Of a stretch of 64,000 nucleotides of DNA, positions 9,308 to 18,450 are shown one piece after another. Source of the DNA: Cupriavidus sp. WKF15 (GTDB lineage Bacteria; Pseudomonadota; Gammaproteobacteria; Burkholderiales; Burkholderiaceae); the NCBI RefSeq assembly GCF_029278605.1, contig NZ_CP119572.1:2542001-2606000 (forward strand), in the 5' to 3' direction. The translations under genes were made by a program, and so were the position numbers. Within the stretch, counting starts at the first letter, position 1, and every line of letters begins with the position of its first letter. The notes beneath the pieces were generated by a model that had not been told where the DNA came from, ran no database searches, and saw only the letters and a program-made list of their open reading frames with translations.

Positions 9308-9400
9308 GTGTAGGCACGACATTACGCCCGCACTATCTGCATCGCCGCCCAATCCCGTCGATCAGGCGGCGAAACCATGATAACTGAATTAAACGTGCGC

Positions 9401-9847
9401 TTACTTGGCAAGGGCGGCCTTGACCTGCGCAGACACGGCGGTCATGTCGGCACGGCCAGCCAGCTTGGCCTTGAGCACGCCCATGACCTTGCCCATATCC
9501 TGCGGGCCGGCGGCACCGGTATCTGCGACGGCCTGCTGGACTTCAGCGGCCACTTCGGCATCGGACAGCGCGGCCGGCATATAGACCTTCAGCACTTCGA
9601 CCTCGGCCTGCTCCTTCTGCACCAGGTCGTCGCGACCTGCCTGCTGGAATTGGGTGATCGAGTCCTTGCGCTGCTTGAGCATTTTGTCCACAACCGCCAG
9701 CACTGCGGCGTCGTCCAACTCGATGCGCTCGTCGACTTCACGCTGTTTGATCGCCGCTTGCAACAGGCGGATGGTGCCGAGGCGCTCGGTTTCGCGGGCG
9801 CGCATGGCGGCCTTCATGTCGTCGCTGATTCGGGCTTTGAGGGACAT
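9401..9847 (-). CDS. yqeY: GatB/YqeY domain protein
   Basis: 148-residue helical protein of the YqeY family, related to the C-terminal tRNA-binding domain of GatB amidotransferase; exact role unknown, possibly linked to tRNA amidation. Family landmarks: MSLKARISDDMKAAMRA at the N terminus and ...DMGKVMGVLKAKLAGRAD near the end. Start ATG at 9847 with GGAAG nine bases ahead; the open frame extends further upstream but crosses a terminator hairpin, so the longer version is rejected. It is the first gene of the dnaG-rpoD cluster, in the place where rpsU stands in many relatives. Confidence 0.92.
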   Translation of the reverse strand: MSLKARISDDMKAAMRARETERLGTIRLLQAAIKQREVDERIELDDAAVLAVVDKMLKQRKDSITQFQQAGRDDLVQKEQAEVEVLKVYMPAALSDAEVAAEVQQAVADTGAAGPQDMGKVMGVLKAKLAGRADMTAVSAQVKAALAK

Positions 9848-9900
9848 CGTGATCTTCCGGAAACGGTTTTGGCGGGCGGCTGCCGGCAAGCCAGAAACGC

Positions 9901-9930
9901 AAAAACCCGCCGCGGCCTGGCCACAGCGGG
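9901..9930 (-). terminator. Minus-strand terminator or attenuator upstream of yqeY
   Basis: CCCGC (9906-9910) pairs with GCGGG (9926-9930) with further pairing inside, followed on the minus strand by five T. It lies 117 bp past the flavoprotein stop and 54 bp before the yqeY start, downstream of a TACAAT box at 9989-9994. It may end flavoprotein transcripts, attenuate the yqeY-dnaG-rpoD transcript, or both. Confidence 0.65.
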
Positions 9931-9988
9931 CCTGCGCGCAAGGGCGGGCGCGGTCAGCTTTTCTACAGCCAGTTATGCAGAGTCGTTG

Positions 9989-9994
9989 ATTGTA
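9989..9994 (-). promoter_or_regulatory. -10 box between the flavoprotein and yqeY
   Basis: TACAAT on the minus strand with TTCGGT 16 bp upstream as a weak -35. A start near 9982 would give a leader of about 80 nt that runs into the terminator at 9901-9930 before reaching yqeY. Confidence 0.4.
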
Positions 9995-10046
9995 GCACCA
10001 CGACCTGGTGACCGAAGGCGCCTGCGCCGTGCGCCCGGCGTCGCAT

Positions 10047-11297
10047 TCACGCCACGGCGCGGCCACTGCGCGCGGCCTCGGCCACGGCCTGTCCGGCCGC
10101 GACGGCCGAAGCCCAGGCCCACTGGAAATTGTAGCCTCCGAGCCACCCGGTCACATCGACCACTTCGCCAATGAAATAGAGTCCCTGAACCTCACGCGCC
10201 ATCATGGTGGTGGAAGACAGCCCGCGCGTATCGACCCCGCCCAGCGTCACTTCGGCCTTGCGATAGCCTTCCGTACCGGACGGCACCAGGCGCCAGTCGT
10301 TCAGCGCCGCCCCCAGCCTACGCAGCGCCTTGTCCGCAATATCATGCAGCGGCAGGCTGCCGTCCACACCGGCGGCCGTGCACCAGGCGTCCGCCAGCCG
10401 CGCCGGCAAACGCTGGGCCAGCAGGTTGGCCAGGTGCTTGCGGGTGCCAGCCTTCTGCTCGAGCAGCCAGCCGCCGGCATCCTCGCCATCGAACAGGTCA
10501 ATCTTGATGGGCGTCCCCGGGTGCCAGAAGCTCGATATCTGCAGCACCGCCGGACCGGACAGGCCACGGTGCGTCCACAGCAGGTCTTCGCGGAAAGCGC
10601 CCGCAGTCTTGCCCGAGCCAGTAGAGATATCCACCTCGAGCGACACCCCCGCCAGCGGCACAAACGGTTGCCAGGCCTGGCCGTCGAAGGTCAGCGGCAC
10701 CAGCGCCGGCCGGGTTTCCACGACCTTCAGGCCGAACTGGCGGGCAATGCGGTAGCCGAAGTCGGTGGCCCCGATCTTCGGGATCGACAGGCCGCCGGTT
10801 GCCACTACGATCGCCCCCGCGCGCACGGTACCCTGCGAGGTCAGCAACAGGTAGTCGTCGCCCTCGCGGCGGATCTCGGCGACGCTGCAGCCGGTCTGCC
10901 AGCGCACATGGCCGGCGTCGCACTCGGCGCGCAGCATGGCGATGACGTCTTCGGCGCTGTCGTTGCAGAACAGCTGGCCGCGATGCTTCTCGTGCCAGTC
11001 GATGCGGTAGCGCCGCATCAGGTCCAGGAAATGCTGCGGCGTGTAGCGCGCCAGCGCCGAGCGGCAGAAGTGAGGATTGGCCGACAGGTAGTTGGCCGGC
11101 CCCGCCTGCAGATTGGTGAAATTGCAGCGGCCGCCGCCGGAAATCCGGATCTTTTCGGCCAGCCGCGTGGCATGGTCGATCAACACCACGCGTGCGCCGC
11201 CCTGGCCCGCCACGGCGGCGCACATCATGCCGGCCGCTCCCGCGCCCAGCACCGCCACGTCATACCGGCCCGCCTGCAAGCCCGCCGAACCGCTCAT
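10047..11297 (-). CDS. HI0933/YhiN (BaiN-like) family FAD-dependent oxidoreductase
   Basis: 416-residue flavoprotein. The dinucleotide-binding motif is at the N terminus (VAVLGAGAAGMMCA), followed by the family signature ISGGGRCNFTNL, and near the end the C-terminal FAD-contacting segment YFIGEVVDVTGWLGGYNFQW. Members include BaiN, an enzyme of bile-acid 7-dehydroxylation, but in proteobacteria the substrate is unknown. I start at the ATG at 11297, which has GAGG six bases upstream; the TTG at 11327 has no ribosome site. Divergent from tsaD. Confidence 0.88.
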   Translation of the reverse strand: MSGSAGLQAGRYDVAVLGAGAAGMMCAAVAGQGGARVVLIDHATRLAEKIRISGGGRCNFTNLQAGPANYLSANPHFCRSALARYTPQHFLDLMRRYRIDWHEKHRGQLFCNDSAEDVIAMLRAECDAGHVRWQTGCSVAEIRREGDDYLLLTSQGTVRAGAIVVATGGLSIPKIGATDFGYRIARQFGLKVVETRPALVPLTFDGQAWQPFVPLAGVSLEVDISTGSGKTAGAFREDLLWTHRGLSGPAVLQISSFWHPGTPIKIDLFDGEDAGGWLLEQKAGTRKHLANLLAQRLPARLADAWCTAAGVDGSLPLHDIADKALRRLGAALNDWRLVPSGTEGYRKAEVTLGGVDTRGLSSTTMMAREVQGLYFIGEVVDVTGWLGGYNFQWAWASAVAAGQAVAEAARSGRAVA

Positions 11298-11342
11298 CCC
11301 AATCCTCGCCAATCCAGACCCTGCCAACGCAGGAAAGCGCAG

Positions 11343-11348
11343 ATTGTA
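11343..11348 (-). promoter_or_regulatory. Possible -10 box of the HI0933-family gene
   Basis: TACAAT on the minus strand, about 46 bp before the ATG at 11297, which leaves a leader of normal length. -35 not clear. Confidence 0.4.
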
Positions 11349-11463
11349 GCGAAAAGCACGCCAGCCGCCGGTGTGCTACCCTGCTAGGTTTCACGCAACC
11401 CGTTGTTTTGACGGCTGTTTCCACCGGATCCCGACCGGGCCGGAGAGCCGCACCTGTTCCCTC

Positions 11464-12498
11464 ATGCTTGTCCTCGGCATCGAATCCTCCTGCGACGAAA
11501 CCGGCCTGGCCCTCTACGACACCGACGCCGGCCTGCTCGCGCATGCCCTGCATTCGCAGATCGCGATGCACCGCGATTACGGCGGCGTGGTACCCGAGCT
11601 GGCTTCGCGCGACCACATCCGCCGCGTGCTGCCGCTACTGCAGCAGGTGCTGGGCGACGCCGGCCGCACCCGCGCCGACATCGACGCGATTGCATTCACC
11701 CAGGGCCCGGGACTGGCCGGTGCGCTGCTGGTCGGCGCCTCGGTCGCCAATGCGCTGGGCTTCGCGCTGAACGTGCCGATGATCGGCGTGCATCATCTCG
11801 AAGGCCACCTGCTGTCGCCGCTGCTTACGCGCGAGCCGCCGCCGTTCCCGTTCGTGGCGCTGCTGGTTTCCGGCGGCCACACCCAGTTGATGGAAGTGAA
11901 AGGCATCGGCGACTATGCCCTGCTCGGCGAAACGCTCGACGACGCTGCCGGCGAAGCCTTCGACAAGACCGCCAAGCTTCTCGGCCTCGGCTATCCCGGC
12001 GGCCCCGAGGTCTCGCGCCTGGCCGAGTTCGGCGTGCCCGGCGCGTTCGAGCTGCCGCGGCCGATGCTGCATTCGGGCAACCTCGACTTCTCGTTTGCCG
12101 GGCTCAAGACCGCCGTGCTGACGCAGACGCGCAAGCTGGCCAACACCTGCGAGCAGGACCGCGCCAACCTGGCGCGCGCATTCGTCGATGCCATCGTCGA
12201 TGTACTGGCCGCAAAATCCATGTCCGCGCTCAAGCAGACCGGCCACAAGCGGCTGGTGGTAGCCGGCGGCGTCGGCGCCAACCGGCAGCTGCGCGAACGC
12301 CTGGACCAGCTCGGCAAGCAGCGCAAGATCGACGTCTATTACCCGGACCTGGCCTTCTGCACCGACAACGGCGCGATGATCGCTTTCGCCGGCGCCATGC
12401 GCCTGCAGGCCGCGCCCCAGCTCGCTCAGCGCAACTACGGCTATGGCGTGACGCCGCGCTGGGACCTGTCGGATATCCGCCTGCCATCTGCAGCCTGA
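11464..12498 (+). CDS. tsaD: tRNA N6-threonylcarbamoyladenosine transferase subunit TsaD
   Basis: Catalytic subunit of the TsaBDE complex that transfers threonylcarbamoyl to A37 of ANN-decoding tRNAs. 344 residues, ASKHA fold. Starts with the family-typical [12 protein letters not shown]; metal ligands His111 and His115 in HHLEGH; nucleotide loops VSGGHTQLM and [15 protein letters not shown]. The frame is open upstream, but the conserved N terminus fixes the start at 11464. It lies near the yqeY-dnaG-rpoD cluster, divergent from it, as is common in proteobacteria (with one flavoprotein gene between). Confidence 0.97.
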   Translation: MLVLGIESSCDETGLALYDTDAGLLAHALHSQIAMHRDYGGVVPELASRDHIRRVLPLLQQVLGDAGRTRADIDAIAFTQGPGLAGALLVGASVANALGFALNVPMIGVHHLEGHLLSPLLTREPPPFPFVALLVSGGHTQLMEVKGIGDYALLGETLDDAAGEAFDKTAKLLGLGYPGGPEVSRLAEFGVPGAFELPRPMLHSGNLDFSFAGLKTAVLTQTRKLANTCEQDRANLARAFVDAIVDVLAAKSMSALKQTGHKRLVVAGGVGANRQLRERLDQLGKQRKIDVYYPDLAFCTDNGAMIAFAGAMRLQAAPQLAQRNYGYGVTPRWDLSDIRLPSAA

Positions 12499-12531
12499 AC
12501 AACCTGCCGCCTGACCCCCTGCCGGCACAGG

Positions 12532-12568
12532 AAACAACAAGGCCACCGCGAAGGTGGCCTTGTTGTTT
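12532..12568. terminator. Bidirectional terminator between tsaD and folE2
   Basis: Perfect 16-bp stem (12532-12547 with 12553-12568), loop GCGAA, A-rich on the left and T-rich on the right, so it works for tsaD on the plus strand and for folE2 on the minus strand. Confidence 0.92.
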
Positions 12569-12583
12569 GAGCGGGAGACAGGC

Positions 12584-13396
12584 TTACGCCGCCGGCTCCA
12601 GCCGCTTGTCGCGCTCGATCACCGCATAGGCGCTGTGGTTGTGGATCGACTCGAAGTTCTCGGCTTCGAGCACATAGGCGACGATGCGCTCATCGGCATT
12701 GAGCCGCATGGCGATGTCGCGCACCAGGTCTTCCACGAACTTCGGGTTCTCGTAGGCGCGCTCGGTCACGAACTTCTCGTCGGGCCGCTTGAGCAGGCCC
12801 CACAGCTCGCACGAGGCCTCTTCTTCGGCCATGCGCACCAGCGCTTCCACCGGCAGCTCGCCGGCAAGCTCCACGTTCATCGTGATGTGCGAACGCTGGT
12901 TGTGCGCGCCGTACTGCGAGATCTTCTTCGAGCATGGGCACAGGCTCGTCACCGGCACCAGCGCCTTCAGGAACACGCGCGTCACGCCGTTGCGGATCTC
13001 GCCGGTCAGCGTGACCTCGTAGTCCATCAGCGACTCCACGCCAGACACGGGCGCGATCTTGCTGATGAAGTACGGGAACGTGACTTCGATGCGGCCCGCC
13101 TCGGCTTCCAGCTTTTCCAGCATCTTGTCGAGCAGCACGCGGAAGCTTGCCAGCTCCAGCGGGGCGCGCTCTTCTTCCAGCAGCGCGACGAAGCGCGACA
13201 TATGCGTGCCCTTGACCTCGGCAGGCAGGTGCACGTCGAGGTTGAAGGTGCCCACGCTCGGGACCACGCCGGCCGGCGTCTTCAGCGAGACCGGGTAGCG
13301 CACGCCCCTGACACCGACACGCTGGATGGGGATCTGGCGGGTGTCACGGCTCGACTGGACGTCGGGCATCACGAAGGCGGGATTGATGTCATTCAT
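12584..13396 (-). CDS. folE2: GTP cyclohydrolase FolE2 (type IB)
   Basis: First step of folate (and pterin) synthesis: GTP to 7,8-dihydroneopterin triphosphate. 270 residues of the FolE2/MptA class, which tolerates metals other than zinc, unlike FolE. The metal-site cysteine is in SLCPCSKK (Cys153, Cys155) and the C-terminal [15 protein letters not shown] motif is present. Start ATG with [14 protein letters not shown]. In several bacteria folE2 is induced by zinc limitation; no Zur-like site was recognised here. Convergent with tsaD across a shared terminator; faces away from dxs. Confidence 0.95.
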   Translation of the reverse strand: MNDINPAFVMPDVQSSRDTRQIPIQRVGVRGVRYPVSLKTPAGVVPSVGTFNLDVHLPAEVKGTHMSRFVALLEEERAPLELASFRVLLDKMLEKLEAEAGRIEVTFPYFISKIAPVSGVESLMDYEVTLTGEIRNGVTRVFLKALVPVTSLCPCSKKISQYGAHNQRSHITMNVELAGELPVEALVRMAEEEASCELWGLLKRPDEKFVTERAYENPKFVEDLVRDIAMRLNADERIVAYVLEAENFESIHNHSAYAVIERDKRLEPAA

Positions 13397-13562
13397 CTAC
13401 GGTTTCCTCCAGGACCGCACCAGGGGGTGGCGCAAGCCCTTACGGTCGCGGCATTTTCGCAGTCCATCCATGCCGCGCAACGAGTGTGAAACCACGGCGC
13501 CGGCAACACTCATGCCGACCCGCAGCTGCGAACACAAAAATGGGAAGTTTAAGGGAATTCAC

Positions 13563-13587
13563 ACGGAGCCGCCGGAAGCGGCTCCGT
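13563..13587 (-). terminator. Hairpin terminator downstream of dxs
   Basis: Perfect 10-bp stem ACGGAGCCGC (13563-13572) with GCGGCTCCGT (13578-13587), loop CGGAA, about 50 bp after the dxs stop on the minus strand. The trailing T tract is poor, so efficiency is uncertain. The rest of the 238-bp gap between folE2 and dxs shows nothing else. Confidence 0.55.
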
Positions 13588-13634
13588 ACCCTTACAGGTC
13601 GTACGGGTGATCGCGCACCCGTACCGTGCGTGCG

Positions 13635-15551
13635 TCAGGCCACGCGCGAAGCGATCGCGACGGGCGTCTGGCCAATGCCGAAGCGCTCGCGCACGGAACG
13701 TTCGATTCCAGCGGCATCGAGCCCGCACTGCGACAGCAGCAGGGCCGGGTCGCCATGATCGATGAAGCGGTCGGGCAGGCCCAGCACCAGCACCGGGATG
13801 TCGATGCCCGCTTCGGCCAGCGCCTCGAGCACGGCGCTGCCGGCGCCACCCATGACGCTGCCCTCTTCCACCGTCACCAGGTAGTCGTGCCCGCTGGCGA
13901 GACGCTTGACCAGCTCGACGTCGAGCGGCTTGACGAAGCGCATGTCGGCCACCGATGCGTCCAGCGCCTGCGCCGCGCCGAGCGCAGGATGCACCATCGA
14001 GCCGAAGCCCAGGAACGCCACGCGCTGGCCCGCGCGCGCGCCGCCGGTGCGGCGCATCACGCCCTTGCCGACCGGCACGTCCGTCAGCGCCGCCTCGATC
14101 GCCACGCCCTGGCCGGCGCCGCGCGGATAGCGCACGGCGGTCGGGCAATCCTGGTGGAACGCGGTCGTCAGCAACTGGCGGCACTCGTTCTCGTCGGACG
14201 GCGTCGTCACCATCATGTTGGGGATGCAGCGCAGATACGCGATATCGTAGGCACCCGCGTGCGTGGCGCCATCGGCGCCCACGAGGCCCGCGCGGTCCAG
14301 CGCGAACACCACCGGCAGGTTCTGCAGCGCCACGTCGTGGATCAGCTGGTCATAGCCGCGCTGCAGGAACGTCGAGTAGATCGCCACGACCGGCTTCAGG
14401 CCCTCGCAGGCCATGCCGCCCGCGAACGTCACCGCGTGCTGCTCGGCGATGCCGACGTCGTAGTAGCGATCCGGGAAGCGCTTCTCGAACTCGACCATGC
14501 CCGAGCCTTCGCGCATCGCCGGCGTAATGCCGATCAGGCGCTTGTCGGCAGCGGCCATGTCGCACAGCCAGTCGCCGAAGACCTGCGTATAGGTCTTGCG
14601 GGCCGGCTTGGCGGCCGGGCGGATGCCTTCGGCCGGGTTGAACTTGCCCGGGCCGTGATAGAGGATCGGATCGGCCTCGGCCAGCTTGTAGCCCTGGCCC
14701 TTCTTGGTCACCACGTGCAGGAACATCGGACCCGCGCCTTCGAGCGCGCGCTTGCGGATGTTCTGCAGCGTCGGCACCAGCGAATCGAGGTCGTGGCCGT
14801 CGATCGGCCCGATGTAGTTGAAGCCGAACTCCTCGAACAGCGTCGCCGGCACCATCATGCCCTTGGCGTGTTCCTCGAAGCGCTTGGCGAACTCCAGCAC
14901 CGGCGGCGCCACCGACAACACTTTCTCGAGACCCTTCTTGGTGGCCGCGTAGAACTGGCCGCTCAGCAACCGCGCCAGGTGCTTGTTGAGCGCGCCCACC
15001 GGCGGCGAAATCGACATGTCGTTGTCATTCAGCACCACCAGCAGCGGCAGGTCCTTGTAGACGCCGGCATTGTTCAAGGCCTCGAAGGCCATGCCCGCGG
15101 TCATTGCCCCGTCGCCGATCACGGCGATCGACACACGCTTCTCGCCAAGCGTGCGCGCACCCAGGGCCATGCCCAGCGCGGCCGAGATCGAGGTCGACGA
15201 ATGCGCCGTGCCGAAGGTGTCGTACTCGCTTTCGCTGCGGCGCGGGAAGCCCGAGATGCCGCCGAACTGGCGCAGCGTGTTCATGCGGTCGCGCCGGCCG
15301 GTCAGGATCTTGTGCGGATAACTCTGATGGCCCACGTCCCAGACCACGCGGTCGTCAGGGGTATGGAAGACGTAGTGCAGCGCGATGGTCAGTTCCACCG
15401 TGCCGAGGTTCGACGACAGGTGGCCGCCAGTCTGCGAGACCGACTCCAGCACATAGGCGCGAAGTTCATCGGCCAGTGTCCGCAATTCGCGCCGGTCCAG
15501 CTTGCGCAGGTCTGCGGGGGCGTCAATCTTTTTGAGCAGTGCGTAGGTCAT
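13635..15551 (-). CDS. dxs: 1-deoxy-D-xylulose-5-phosphate synthase
   Basis: Entry enzyme of the MEP isoprenoid pathway: condenses pyruvate and glyceraldehyde 3-phosphate with thiamine diphosphate. 638 residues, the usual length. Visible: [15 protein letters not shown] near residue 120, the ThDP motif [20 protein letters not shown], the pyrimidine-domain [13 protein letters not shown] and a C-terminal transketolase domain. Third gene of xseB-ispA-dxs, 43 bp after the ispA stop, so the enzymes for making and condensing C5 units are co-transcribed. Confidence 0.97.
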   Translation of the reverse strand: MTYALLKKIDAPADLRKLDRRELRTLADELRAYVLESVSQTGGHLSSNLGTVELTIALHYVFHTPDDRVVWDVGHQSYPHKILTGRRDRMNTLRQFGGISGFPRRSESEYDTFGTAHSSTSISAALGMALGARTLGEKRVSIAVIGDGAMTAGMAFEALNNAGVYKDLPLLVVLNDNDMSISPPVGALNKHLARLLSGQFYAATKKGLEKVLSVAPPVLEFAKRFEEHAKGMMVPATLFEEFGFNYIGPIDGHDLDSLVPTLQNIRKRALEGAGPMFLHVVTKKGQGYKLAEADPILYHGPGKFNPAEGIRPAAKPARKTYTQVFGDWLCDMAAADKRLIGITPAMREGSGMVEFEKRFPDRYYDVGIAEQHAVTFAGGMACEGLKPVVAIYSTFLQRGYDQLIHDVALQNLPVVFALDRAGLVGADGATHAGAYDIAYLRCIPNMMVTTPSDENECRQLLTTAFHQDCPTAVRYPRGAGQGVAIEAALTDVPVGKGVMRRTGGARAGQRVAFLGFGSMVHPALGAAQALDASVADMRFVKPLDVELVKRLASGHDYLVTVEEGSVMGGAGSAVLEALAEAGIDIPVLVLGLPDRFIDHGDPALLLSQCGLDAAGIERSVRERFGIGQTPVAIASRVA

Positions 15552-15594
15552 GATGTCCGTTCGGCCGCCGGTTTCTGCTGTCCGGCTTGTCAGT

Positions 15595-16479
15595 TCAATG
15601 TGTGCGCAGCACGATCAGGTCAGCCAGATCGGCCAGGCGGGTCGCCCGCTCGCCGAATCCGGCAAGGGCGTCGTGCGCGGACTGGCGCAGCTCGGCCGCC
15701 AATGCGCGCGCCGCTTCCAGTCCCATCAGCGAGACATAGGTCGGCTTGTCGTGCGCGGCGTCCTTGCCCGCCGTCTTGCCCAGCGTGGCGGTATCGGCGG
15801 TGACGTCCAGAATATCGTCCACCACCTGAAACGCCAATCCCACGGCCGCGGCGTATCGGTCCAGCGCGGCCAGGCCATGTGCGTCGATTTCACCACACAG
15901 CGCGCCCATGCGCACGCTCGCGCGCAGCAGCGCGCCGGTCTTCATGCGGTGCATGGCTTCGAGCGCCTCGCGCGACATGGCCTTGCCGACGTTCTGCAGG
16001 TCGATGGCCTGCCCGCCGGCCATGCCGACGGAGCCAGAAGCCACGGCCAGTTCGGCCACCAGCTTCAGCCGCGCCTCGGGCCGCACCGCCTGCGCCTGGG
16101 CCAGCACGATGAACGCCTGGGTCTGCAGCGCGTCGCCCACGAGCAGCGCGGTGGCCTCGTCATAGGCCTTGTGCACGGTCGGGCGGCCGCGGCGCAGGTC
16201 GTCGTCGTCCATGCAGGGCATGTCATCATGCACCAGCGAATAGGCGTGGATCATCTCCACCGCGCAGGCCGCGGCGTCGCACGCCTCGGCACTCGCACCC
16301 GTCACTTCGCCGGCAGCATGCACCAGCAACGGCCGCACGCGCTTGCCGCCGCCGAGCACAGCATAACGCATGGCCTCGTGCAGTGTATGCGGCACGGTGT
16401 CGGCATTTGGCAACGCCTGGTCCAGCGCGGCCTCGGTCCGGGCGCCCTGCGCCCGCATCCAGCTTGCAAAATCGGTCAT
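15595..16479 (-). CDS. ispA: Farnesyl diphosphate synthase (short-chain polyprenyl synthase)
   Basis: Condenses IPP with DMAPP/GPP to farnesyl diphosphate. 294 residues; first aspartate-rich motif in [15 protein letters not shown] and second in VVDDILD, both intact; the [10 protein letters not shown] substrate motif is near residue 45. The start ATG overlaps the xseB stop by four bases (ATGA), which indicates translational coupling. Classic xseB-ispA-dxs order. Confidence 0.96.
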   Translation of the reverse strand: MTDFASWMRAQGARTEAALDQALPNADTVPHTLHEAMRYAVLGGGKRVRPLLVHAAGEVTGASAEACDAAACAVEMIHAYSLVHDDMPCMDDDDLRRGRPTVHKAYDEATALLVGDALQTQAFIVLAQAQAVRPEARLKLVAELAVASGSVGMAGGQAIDLQNVGKAMSREALEAMHRMKTGALLRASVRMGALCGEIDAHGLAALDRYAAAVGLAFQVVDDILDVTADTATLGKTAGKDAAHDKPTYVSLMGLEAARALAAELRQSAHDALAGFGERATRLADLADLIVLRTH

Positions 16480-16769
16480 TCCTGCTCCAGGCCGTTGGTG
16501 TTGCCGGCATCACCGGTCATGGGCTTCAGCACGTCGCCCTCGAGTACCCTGACCTGCTGCTCCACCCGCTCGAGCTTCTGCTGGCAATAGCGGACCAGCT
16601 CGGCGCCGCGGCGGTACGCCGCCAGCGAGGCTTCCAGCGGCAACTCGCCGCTTTCCATGCTCGCCACCAGCGTCTCGAGCTCGGCCATCGCCGCTTCATA
16701 CGAAGCGGGCGGCACGGAGCCTGTCGCAGTGTCGTCGGTCGGGACCGGATCGGTCGTGGTTTTTGGCAT
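16476..16769 (-). CDS. xseB: Exodeoxyribonuclease VII small subunit
   Basis: 97-residue small subunit that assembles with XseA into the single-strand exonuclease VII. Family core visible: [20 protein letters not shown] and [26 protein letters not shown], forming the coiled-coil pair. An acidic/Pro-rich N terminus and a Gly/Asn-rich tail are variable. xseA is not in the window. Leads the operon with ispA and dxs. Confidence 0.95.
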   Translation of the reverse strand: MPKTTTDPVPTDDTATGSVPPASYEAAMAELETLVASMESGELPLEASLAAYRRGAELVRYCQQKLERVEQQVRVLEGDVLKPMTGDAGNTNGLEQE

Positions 16770-17137
16770 GTCAGGCCCTGGAACAGTGGGAAGCCCGGAT
16801 TTTACGCCAAACGCGGGCCCCGCCCCACCCCGATCCTGGCCGCATACATCACCCGGATGCGCCTCTTGACCGGAATGTGACTTGTGCGCTCGGGTCGTCT
16901 TTCCGAATGCGCCCGGTACGGCACCCCGATGACGACCCGGGTCGACTTTTTCGCTAAAAAGGCAAAAAAATCAGGCCCTTAACTTTTTGGGGTGGGGTAC
17001 AATCCCCGGCTCGTCGCCGCAGTCCGCGCAGGCCCTGCCAGGCTCGCAACGCCGGTCGACAAGTGTTTCCCAAATCGATTCATTTTTCGATGGTTGGGTT
17101 GTTCACTGCTTTCACCTGTTATCTGGGAGTGGGGATA
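16770..17137. other. Intergenic region between xseB and the Rieske gene
   Basis: 368 bp between divergent genes. It holds a 12-bp palindrome CGACCCGGGTCG (16933-16944), an AT-rich stretch at about 16945-16990 and a TACAAT box at 16998-17003 for the Rieske gene. No gene-like frame seen. The palindrome could be a regulator site; nothing identifies one. Confidence 0.5.
16998..17003 (+). promoter_or_regulatory. -10 box upstream of the Rieske oxygenase gene
   Basis: TACAAT preceded by TGGGG; about 135 bp upstream of the ATG at 17138, leaving a long leader. -35 hexamer not clear (TTAACT lies close but at short spacing). Confidence 0.45.
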
Positions 17138-18241
17138 ATGTCCAATCTCAGCACCGCGCTCAAACTGGCGCCGGCTGATACGCAACTGCCCGTGGATGTC
17201 TATTTCGACGAGGCGTTGTATCAACAAGAACTAGAACTGCTGTTCAGGAATGGCCCGGGCTATGTCGGCCACGAACTGATGGTCCCCGAGGTAGGCGACT
17301 ACCACACGCTCAAGGCGGAGGACGAGGGCCGCATGCTGGTCCGCAATGCGGCTGGCGTGGAGCTGATGTCCAACGTCTGCCGCCATCGCCAGGCCATCAT
17401 GCTCAACGGCAAGGGCAACTCGAAGAACATCGTCTGCCCGCTGCACCGCTGGACCTACGACCTGAAGGGCGAACTGCTCGGCGCGCCACATTTCGACCGG
17501 CAGCCCTGCCTTCACCTGAAGCGCTCGCCGCTGCAGAACTGGAACGGCCTGCTGTTCGACGGCAAGCGCGACGTGCGCGCCGACCTGGCCAGGCTGGGCG
17601 TGGCCGAGGACCTGAACTTCGAAGGCTACATGCTCGACCACGTCGAGGTCCACGAGTGCAACTACAACTGGAAGACCTTCATCGAGGTCTATCTGGAGGA
17701 CTACCACGTCGTGCCGTTCCACCCGGGACTGGGCAGCTTCGTCTCGTGCGACGACCTGAAGTGGGAGTTCGGCGAGTGGCACAGCGTGCAGACCGTGGGC
17801 TTGCACGCCGGCCTGAAGCGGCCCGGCAGCATGACGTACCAGAAGTGGCACGACGAGGTCCTGCGCTTCAACAACGGCGTGCTGCCCAAGCACGGCGCGA
17901 TCTGGCTGACGTACTACCCCAACATCATGGTGGAGTGGTACCCCAATGTGCTGGTGGTCTCCACGCTGCACCCCATGGGGCCGCGCAAGACCCGCAACGT
18001 GGTCGAGTTCTACTATCCCGAGGAAATCACGCTGTTCGAGCGCGAGTTCGTCGAGGCCGAGCGCGCCGCCTACATGGAAACCTGCATCGAGGATGACGAG
18101 ATCGCCGAACGCATGGATGCCGGCCGCCTGGCGTTGCTCAGGCGCGGCACCAGCGAGGTCGGTCCGTACCAGTCGCCGATGGAAGACGGCATGCAGCACT
18201 TCCATGAATGGTACCGGCGCGCCATGGCCTATCAGGGCTGA
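17138..18241 (+). CDS. Rieske non-heme iron oxygenase, alpha-subunit-like
   Basis: 367-residue protein with a Rieske 2Fe-2S site (Cys81-x-His83 and Cys100-x2-His103) and a mononuclear iron site (His190 and His195 in YHVVPFH, plus a downstream acid). This is the architecture of ring-hydroxylating and related oxygenases. No reductase, ferredoxin or beta subunit gene is nearby, so the electron donor must come from elsewhere, and the substrate is unknown. Start chosen at MSNLSTAL (17138), preceded by GGGAG; the frame is open 25 codons further upstream. Divergent from the isoprenoid operon. Confidence 0.87.
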   Translation: MSNLSTALKLAPADTQLPVDVYFDEALYQQELELLFRNGPGYVGHELMVPEVGDYHTLKAEDEGRMLVRNAAGVELMSNVCRHRQAIMLNGKGNSKNIVCPLHRWTYDLKGELLGAPHFDRQPCLHLKRSPLQNWNGLLFDGKRDVRADLARLGVAEDLNFEGYMLDHVEVHECNYNWKTFIEVYLEDYHVVPFHPGLGSFVSCDDLKWEFGEWHSVQTVGLHAGLKRPGSMTYQKWHDEVLRFNNGVLPKHGAIWLTYYPNIMVEWYPNVLVVSTLHPMGPRKTRNVVEFYYPEEITLFEREFVEAERAAYMETCIEDDEIAERMDAGRLALLRRGTSEVGPYQSPMEDGMQHFHEWYRRAMAYQG

Positions 18242-18284
18242 GGGGCATCGAACGGCGGGCGATTACCGCACAAGGCCAGCAGGA

Positions 18285-18309
18285 ACGGACCGCCCAGGCG
18301 GTCCGTTTT
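18285..18309 (+). terminator. Terminator of the Rieske gene
   Basis: ACGGACCGCC (18285-18294) pairs with GGCGGTCCGT (18297-18306) and TTTT (18306-18309) follows. It sits 44 bp after the stop codon and directly before the promoter of the next gene. Confidence 0.85.
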
Positions 18310-18312
18310 GCG

Positions 18313-18340
18313 TTGGCGGCGCCACAACGCACGCTACAAT
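18313..18340 (+). promoter_or_regulatory. Promoter of the DMT permease gene
   Basis: TTGGCG (18313-18318), 16-bp spacer, TACAAT (18335-18340). About 110 bp upstream of the start codon, just past the previous terminator. Confidence 0.6.
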
Positions 18341-18450
18341 GGCTGCCCGGTGGGGCTGTACTGCCTCACCGCCCCGATTCGCGACGCGGGGCCGCCGCAC
18401 CATGAAGCCCCCCTCGCGCGCCATTCGATCCGCCTCCTCCTCCCCTTGCC

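Noticed and set aside
9848..10066. rpsU gene expected upstream of yqeY
   Set aside because: No frame in the gap encodes an S21-like protein and the gap to the flavoprotein stop (about 199 bp) is too short for one.
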